Below, one piece after another: positions 6,214 through 6,803 of a stretch of 6,803 nt of DNA. Position 1 is the stretch's first letter. Each line of letters starts with the position of its first letter. Origin of the DNA: Clostridiales bacterium (GTDB lineage: Bacteria > Bacillota > Clostridia > Christensenellales > Aristaeellaceae); contig SFFC01000111.1 in the NCBI GenBank assembly GCA_004556985.1, forward strand, positions 1 through 6,803. The letters are read 5' to 3'. The notes under the pieces are model-generated. The model had not been told where the DNA came from. It saw only the letters and a list, made by a program, of their open reading frames with translations, and made no database searches. Position numbers and translations under genes: made by a program.

Positions 6214-6242
6214 TTGACAGATGCCGCTTCAAATGGTATGAT
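6214..6242 (+). promoter_or_regulatory. Strong sigma-A promoter of the L7Ae-rpsL cluster
   Basis: TTGACA (6214-6219, perfect -35) is followed after exactly 17 nt by TATGAT (6237-6242, five of six for the -10). An A/T-rich stretch with T6 (6206-6211) sits upstream like an UP element. Transcription would start near 6249, giving a leader of about 44 nt. It is the closest to consensus of the promoters here, fitting ribosomal protein genes. Confidence 0.85.
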
Positions 6243-6255
6243 AACTGTGTTTGCT

Positions 6256-6284
6256 GTGCAGACTGCCGCGGGGGTAGTCTGCGC
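6256..6284 (+). promoter_or_regulatory. Leader stem-loop next to the L7Ae-like gene's ribosome site
   Basis: GCAGACT (6258-6264) pairs with AGTCTGC (6276-6282), extended outward by a U-G and a G-C pair, around an 11-nt GC-rich loop. It ends exactly where GGAGGA (6285-6290) begins, so folding could affect translation initiation. There is no T run, so it is not a terminator. Confidence 0.5.
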
Positions 6285-6292
6285 GGAGGACG

Positions 6293-6559
6293 ATGAAAGG
6301 AAGATTTTTGAGTATGCATGAAGGTCTTGCCGACGTTGACCGACGAGTTGTCGGAACCAAGCAGCTGCTTCGCGCCCTCGACGAGGGCAAAATCGTGCAG
6401 GCGTATGTCGCCGCCGACGCGGATCTGCTGCTGACCAAGCGGGTTGTCGACCGTTGCTATGACATGGATGTCCCCTGCACGCAGGTGGAAAGCATGGAAA
6501 AGCTCGGACGCGCCTGCGGAATCGACGTCAAGGCTGCCGCCGCCGGCCTGCTGAAATAA
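6293..6559 (+). CDS. rplGB: L7Ae/L30e-family ribosomal protein (YbxF-like)
   Basis: This small basic RNA-binding protein belongs to the L7Ae family, whose Bacillota members (YbxF, YlxQ) bind K-turn RNA. Family signatures are VVGTKQLLRALDEGKI (residues 19-34), VAADAD (39-44) and VESMEKLGRACGIDVKAAAAGLLK (65-88), containing the usual SM-x-LG-ACGI-V RNA-contact loop. The start is uncertain. The ATG at 6293 (88 residues) has GGAGG only 3 nt away, which is short. The ATG at 6314 (81 residues, MHEGLADVDRR...) fits the family's roughly 82-residue length, with a weaker AGGAAG 10 nt ahead. It sits just before rpsL, the standard place in the Bacillota str cluster, but rpoC is not upstream. Confidence 0.9.
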   Translation: MKGRFLSMHEGLADVDRRVVGTKQLLRALDEGKIVQAYVAADADLLLTKRVVDRCYDMDVPCTQVESMEKLGRACGIDVKAAAAGLLK

Positions 6560-6579
6560 AGCGGACTGCGGCGAAACGA

Positions 6580-6609
6580 CCGGCTGCCCTCCGGCACGCC
6601 GGCTATTTT
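6580..6609 (+). terminator. Candidate terminator or attenuator between the L7Ae-like gene and rpsL
   Basis: CCGGCTGCC (6580-6588) pairs with GGCA-C-GCCGG (6593-6602, one bulged C) around loop CTCC, and is followed by CTATTTT. The T tract is short and interrupted, so termination is probably partial. ACCGGC at 6579-6584 can instead pair with GCCGGT at 6621-6626, an alternative fold that would break this hairpin. Confidence 0.5.
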
Positions 6610-6652
6610 GGCGCAAACGCGCCGGTTATCGATATGGCCCCGCCCACGCGGG
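6610..6652 (+). repeat. Two small hairpins in the rpsL leader
   Basis: GGCGC-AAAC-GCGCC (6610-6623) and CCCGC-CCAC-GCGGG (6639-6652) are 5-bp perfect stems with 4-nt loops, lying in series after the candidate terminator. They may be part of a folded leader. Short GC-rich stems also occur by chance in DNA of this composition. Confidence 0.35.
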
Positions 6653-6718
6653 TTCATATACATTCATCAGCAAGCAAGTGTTCCAAGTATTGAGAGAAGA
6701 AACATAGGAGGTGCTTCC

Positions 6719-6803
6719 ATGCCTACGATCAACCAGTTGATCCGCAACGGAAGAAAAGCGATCGCCGCGAAGCCGACCGCTCCTATCCTGCAGAAATGCC
6801 CGC
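6719..6803 (+). CDS. rpsL: Small ribosomal subunit protein uS12, N-terminal part (3' end outside window)
   Basis: The first 28 codons of ribosomal protein S12, part of the decoding centre of the 30S subunit, are present. MPTINQLIRNGRK is the near-universal bacterial S12 beginning. The run into LQKCP suggests the form in which the PQKRGVC segment follows directly, without the extra loop seen in Bacillus S12. AGGAGG at 6706-6711, 7 nt before the ATG, is a strong ribosome site. The 159-nt gap from the L7Ae-like gene is structured. The streptomycin-resistance positions lie beyond the window. Confidence 0.95.
   Translation, partial: MPTINQLIRNGRKAIAAKPTAPILQKCP

Noticed and set aside
1..6803. CRISPR array, transposon, phage or toxin-antitoxin system
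   Set aside because: No regularly spaced direct repeats, transposase, integrase, tRNA-adjacent attachment site or paired small genes are visible on either strand.

Overview
The window is GC-rich bacterial chromosome. Strong AGGAGG-type ribosome binding sites, an L7Ae-type ribosomal protein gene directly before rpsL, and the N-acetyl (DapH) branch of lysine synthesis all point to a Gram-positive Bacillota. It is probably a high-GC gut-type member of Clostridia, for example a Christensenellales- or Oscillospirales-like lineage. That placement is inferred from protein flavour and gene order; no 16S rRNA or other decisive marker is present. All genes lie on the plus strand.

Layout: (1) 1-249 is the 3' end of purH (AICAR formyltransferase), then a 224-nt spacer with strong inverted repeats, then complete purD (474-1739), so this is the tail of a purine biosynthesis cluster. 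(2) A terminator at 1776-1804 has the probable dapA promoter overlapping it. It is followed by a tight dapA-dapB-dapH operon (1886-4171), joined by a 1-nt overlap and a 1-nt gap. These genes convert aspartate semialdehyde plus pyruvate to tetrahydrodipicolinate and then acetylate it, feeding diaminopimelate (cell wall) and lysine. The rest of the acetylated branch is not in the window. (3) 4172-4480 is non-coding: weak GC-rich hairpins, a long symmetric terminator, and a promoter whose extended -10 box sits inside a perfect 8-bp dyad. (4) 4481-6142 encodes a CotH-family atypical kinase with an N-terminal hydrophobic anchor or signal. (5) A near-consensus sigma-A promoter at 6214-6242 starts the ribosomal str cluster: an L7Ae/YbxF-like K-turn binding protein (6293-6559), a structured 159-nt spacer, and the first 28 codons of rpsL at the window edge.

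Most of the window is core metabolism and translation. I found no CRISPR, transposase, phage gene, toxin-antitoxin pair or recognisable new multi-gene system. The items most worth a second look are in the control regions: the purH-purD spacer bounded by a terminal inverted repeat and a T6 run, the promoter fused to the purD terminator, the dyad over the cotH -10 box, and the folded leaders in the str cluster. The anchored CotH-family kinase is the one gene of less routine function.
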